Of a DNA stretch of 48,847 nucleotides, positions 47,030 through 48,847 are shown piece after piece. The DNA lies in the IMG/VR virus record IMGVR_UViG_3300035698_005975, positions 1 through 48,847 of that record; one strand, given 5' to 3'. The stretch comes from a virus. How positions within the stretch are numbered: the first letter of the stretch is position 1; the number at the start of each line of letters is the position of its first letter. Made by a program: the position numbers and the translations under genes. The notes under the pieces are model-generated. The model was not told the DNA's origin and searched no databases. It worked only from the letters and a program-made list of their open reading frames with translations.

Positions 47030-48190
47030 ATGACGGAAGCACCCACAGAAGCACAACCCGAAGATCGCCGTCTCACAAATTCGGAAATGCAGACGGCCCG
47101 CGATTGTCTGCGCAAGCACCAGCTCGCCTACGGGTTGTCTTTGCGCAAGCGCGACCCTGCCCAGTATTTCCGGTTCGGCGATGGCCTACACGTCGGACTC
47201 GATGTCCGCGCGAAGGGCACCATAGACGATGCCATCGTCGCCTCGCTCGCTGCCTACGACAAAAACGCCCCAGGAACGATGGCGGAAAGCTACGACAAGT
47301 ACCGCTTGCAACGCACGTCCCTTGTAACACTTCTGAATGGCTACCACTGGCGATGGGGACAGATGGACGAGGAATGCGAGGTCGTGGCGTCGGAGCTCTC
47401 GTTCGATGTGCCCATCATCAACCCCGAAACAAACCGACCCTCCCGCACGTTCACGCTCGCGGGCAAGATCGACAAGATCGTCAAGCTCCCGGACGGACGG
47501 CTCGCGGTCATGGAGCACAAGACGACAGCCGACGATATTGGCCCGGACTCCGACTACTGGAAGCGGCTCCGAATTGATTCGCAGATTTCGATCTACTTCA
47601 TCGCCGCGCGCGCGCTTGGCTACGAAATCGACACCGTGCTCTATGACGTTGTCCGAAAGCCCACCATTGGGCTCGCAAGGTTGACGCAAGCCCAGACCCG
47701 GGAACTCGCAGATGAGCACGTCTACCGCATCAAGCGCGACGGGGAATCGGTCGAGGCTGGGCGCGTGAACACATTCGACAGAGGGCTTGTGGATGCTGCG
47801 AACTGTCTTGAGTCTGTGTTCGTCGATGGCGAACAGGCCGAGGTCATCCCCGGCAAGAAAGGCTACGCCATCCGCGAGACGTATGGCCTTTATGCCATGC
47901 GTTTGAATGCCGACCTGGCCCACCGTCCCGAGCACTACTTCCAGCGCCGCGAAATCCCGCGCGTCCAAGTCGATCTCGATGAAGCCCGGTTCGAGGTCTG
48001 GGAAGAGGCCAAGCGGATCAGGTTCCACGAACAACGCGGGATCTGGCCGCGCAACACGCGGGCATGTGTCGGCATCGGCAAGTGTCCGTACTTCGACCTA
48101 TGCACAACCGGATTTGACCCGTTGTCCGATTCGGTTCCCGAAGGCTTTTGTCGACCCGAAACGAATCACACCGAATTGGAGGCAGACTAA
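47030..48190 (+). CDS. PD-(D/E)XK nuclease with probable iron-sulfur cluster
   Basis: 386 residues; the ATG at 47030 follows GGAAAGGGACAGATC. The RecB/Cas4-type active site is GKIDKI (Asp148) and MEHKTT (Glu162, Lys164), with IDSQISIYF as the following Q motif. Cys26, Cys346, Cys352 and Cys358 (one N-terminal, three C-terminal) copy the spacing of AddB/Cas4-type Fe-S clusters. It is probably an exonuclease that makes ssDNA for the Sak4-like annealing ATPase encoded next, with which it overlaps (TAATG). Confidence 0.85.
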   Translation: MTEAPTEAQPEDRRLTNSEMQTARDCLRKHQLAYGLSLRKRDPAQYFRFGDGLHVGLDVRAKGTIDDAIVASLAAYDKNAPGTMAESYDKYRLQRTSLVTLLNGYHWRWGQMDEECEVVASELSFDVPIINPETNRPSRTFTLAGKIDKIVKLPDGRLAVMEHKTTADDIGPDSDYWKRLRIDSQISIYFIAARALGYEIDTVLYDVVRKPTIGLARLTQAQTRELADEHVYRIKRDGESVEAGRVNTFDRGLVDAANCLESVFVDGEQAEVIPGKKGYAIRETYGLYAMRLNADLAHRPEHYFQRREIPRVQVDLDEARFEVWEEAKRIRFHEQRGIWPRNTRACVGIGKCPYFDLCTTGFDPLSDSVPEGFCRPETNHTELEAD

Positions 48191-48847
48191 TGGCAGGCCC
48201 AATGGCCCCCCCAGCACCACCAAAAGTCCCGCCAGCACCCACGAATGGCCCCGTGGCCACAACGGCAGCAACAACGGCAGCCGCCGTGAAGAAACCAACG
48301 CGCTTGGCGCGACGCGCGATCGGTAACCGCATTGTGCTCATAGGCGTCGAGGGCGTCGGGAAAACCTCACTCGTAGCCTGTGCCCCTAATCCGTTGATCG
48401 TTATGGCGGGCAACGAAACGGGCTACGAGACCCTCATGAACAATCACAGGGTGCCCGAGGTCGACGTACTGCACGCCCATCGTTGGACTGATCTACTTGC
48501 CAGCCTGGAAGCCGTGGCGGCCGACACAGAGAACGCCTACGACGTGATAGGGCTTGATGCCATAGGCGGGATTGAGCGCCTCTGCCACGAGCACATCTGT
48601 GAAACGCAGTTCAATGGCGTCTGGGGCGAGAAAGGCTTCACCGGATACCAGCGCGGATACGACGTGTCTGTGACTCAATGGCTTCGTCTCCTGCACATTC
48701 TGGACAAGATGAAGGAGCGGGGAACCCACGTCGTGTTCTTGAGCCACTGCCAGGTCCGCCCGTTCAAGAACCCCCTCGGCGACGATTTTGACCAATACAA
48801 AGCCGACGTGCATCACAAGACGTGGGCCGCGACTCACCGCTGGTCCG
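48190..48847 (+). CDS. Sak4-like RecA-fold ATPase (AAA_24), 5' part
   Basis: The ATG at 48190 overlaps the nuclease stop (TAATG). The first 35 residues are a low-complexity Pro/Ala/Thr tail partly made of a duplicated ACAACGGCAGC. Walker A is GVEGVGKTS (52-60), followed by PLIVMAGNETGYETL and a Walker B-like strand YDVIGLDAIGG. The gene runs off the window and continues at 1-329, for a total of 294 residues. Family members (Sak4, AAA_24) bind ssDNA and promote annealing with SSB. The N-terminal tail is unusual for the family. Confidence 0.85.
   Translation, partial: MAGPMAPPAPPKVPPAPTNGPVATTAATTAAAVKKPTRLARRAIGNRIVLIGVEGVGKTSLVACAPNPLIVMAGNETGYETLMNNHRVPEVDVLHAHRWTDLLASLEAVAADTENAYDVIGLDAIGGIERLCHEHICETQFNGVWGEKGFTGYQRGYDVSVTQWLRLLHILDKMKERGTHVVFLSHCQVRPFKNPLGDDFDQYKADVHHKTWAATHRWS
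48746..48847. repeat. Terminal direct repeat, right copy
   Basis: Exact copy of bases 1-102. See the left copy; it indicates that the sequence closes into a circle of about 48,745 bp. Confidence 0.95.

Noticed and set aside
47186-48034. Minus-strand open frame of 282 codons in the nuclease gene
   Set aside because: Overlaps conserved nuclease motifs in sense; no start signals on the minus strand.
1-48847. CRISPR arrays, tRNA genes, integrase and attachment sites
   Set aside because: I looked for regularly spaced repeats, cloverleaf-like segments and tyrosine or serine recombinase motifs and saw none. The excisionase-like HTH at 8599 alone does not support lysogeny.

Overview
The window is a complete or nearly complete genome of a tailed dsDNA phage, assembled as a circle. 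Bases 1-102 recur exactly at 48746-48847, and the gene cut by the right edge (48190 onward) continues in frame at the left edge, so the circular unit is about 48,745 bp. Sequence composition is GC-rich. Almost every gene reads on the + strand, and neighbours often overlap by ATGA or TAATG. Genes of a lambda-like flexible tail are present (tape measure, frameshifted tail chaperones, DUF1833 protein, NlpC/P60 protein, tip protein J). With a GH108 endolysin and near-perfect sigma70-type promoters, they suggest a siphovirus of a Gram-negative-like bacterium. I see no integrase, recognisable lysogeny repressor, tRNA, CRISPR array or DNA polymerase, so it is probably lytic and uses the host replicase.

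Layout. (1) 46972-880 across the junction: recombination genes, namely a PD-(D/E)XK nuclease with a four-cysteine cluster, a Sak4-like ATPase and an SSB-like protein. (2) 1195-10762: nucleotide metabolism and replication, including a MazG-like protein, a DUF1937 protein, an SNF2-type helicase paired with a DNA methyltransferase, a sigma-region-4-like protein, two replication-initiation-like proteins and a RuvC-like resolvase. (3) 10781-13033: small genes of unknown function. (4) 13017-18964: packaging and head (TerS, TerL, DUF4055 portal, scaffold, BPP-1-type capsid protein and cement). (5) 19026-23156: a four-gene glycosyltransferase/methyltransferase cassette inserted in the head module. (6) 23153-28433: connectors, membrane proteins, MuF head protein, neck proteins and tail tube. 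(7) 28516-40942: tail and fibres. (8) 40981-46975: endolysin, phosphoesterase, DUF3310, SbcC-like ATPase and small early genes.

The most striking feature is in the MuF head-morphogenesis gene (24599-26683). An intein of 320 codons interrupts its conserved HPN|C motif. The opposite strand of that same intein DNA encodes a 297-residue homing-endonuclease-like protein (HTH repeats plus a Vsr/EDxHD-type nuclease). That gene has its own consensus promoter (TTGACA-N17-TATAAT) and ribosome site, both inside the C-terminal splicing block, and its stop codon lies three bases inside the N-terminal splice junction. It is the only convincing minus-strand gene in the genome. The splicing element and its likely mobility gene are therefore written antiparallel on the same DNA in codon register.

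Regulation. Five early promoters share TTGACA, a conserved spacer and TATAAT. Two late-module genes (portal and head-tail adaptor) share a 40-bp upstream element that ends exactly at the start codon, with no Shine-Dalgarno site, which suggests leaderless translation. A strong terminator at 43608-43640 and hairpins after the cement and tail-tube genes divide the transcription units.
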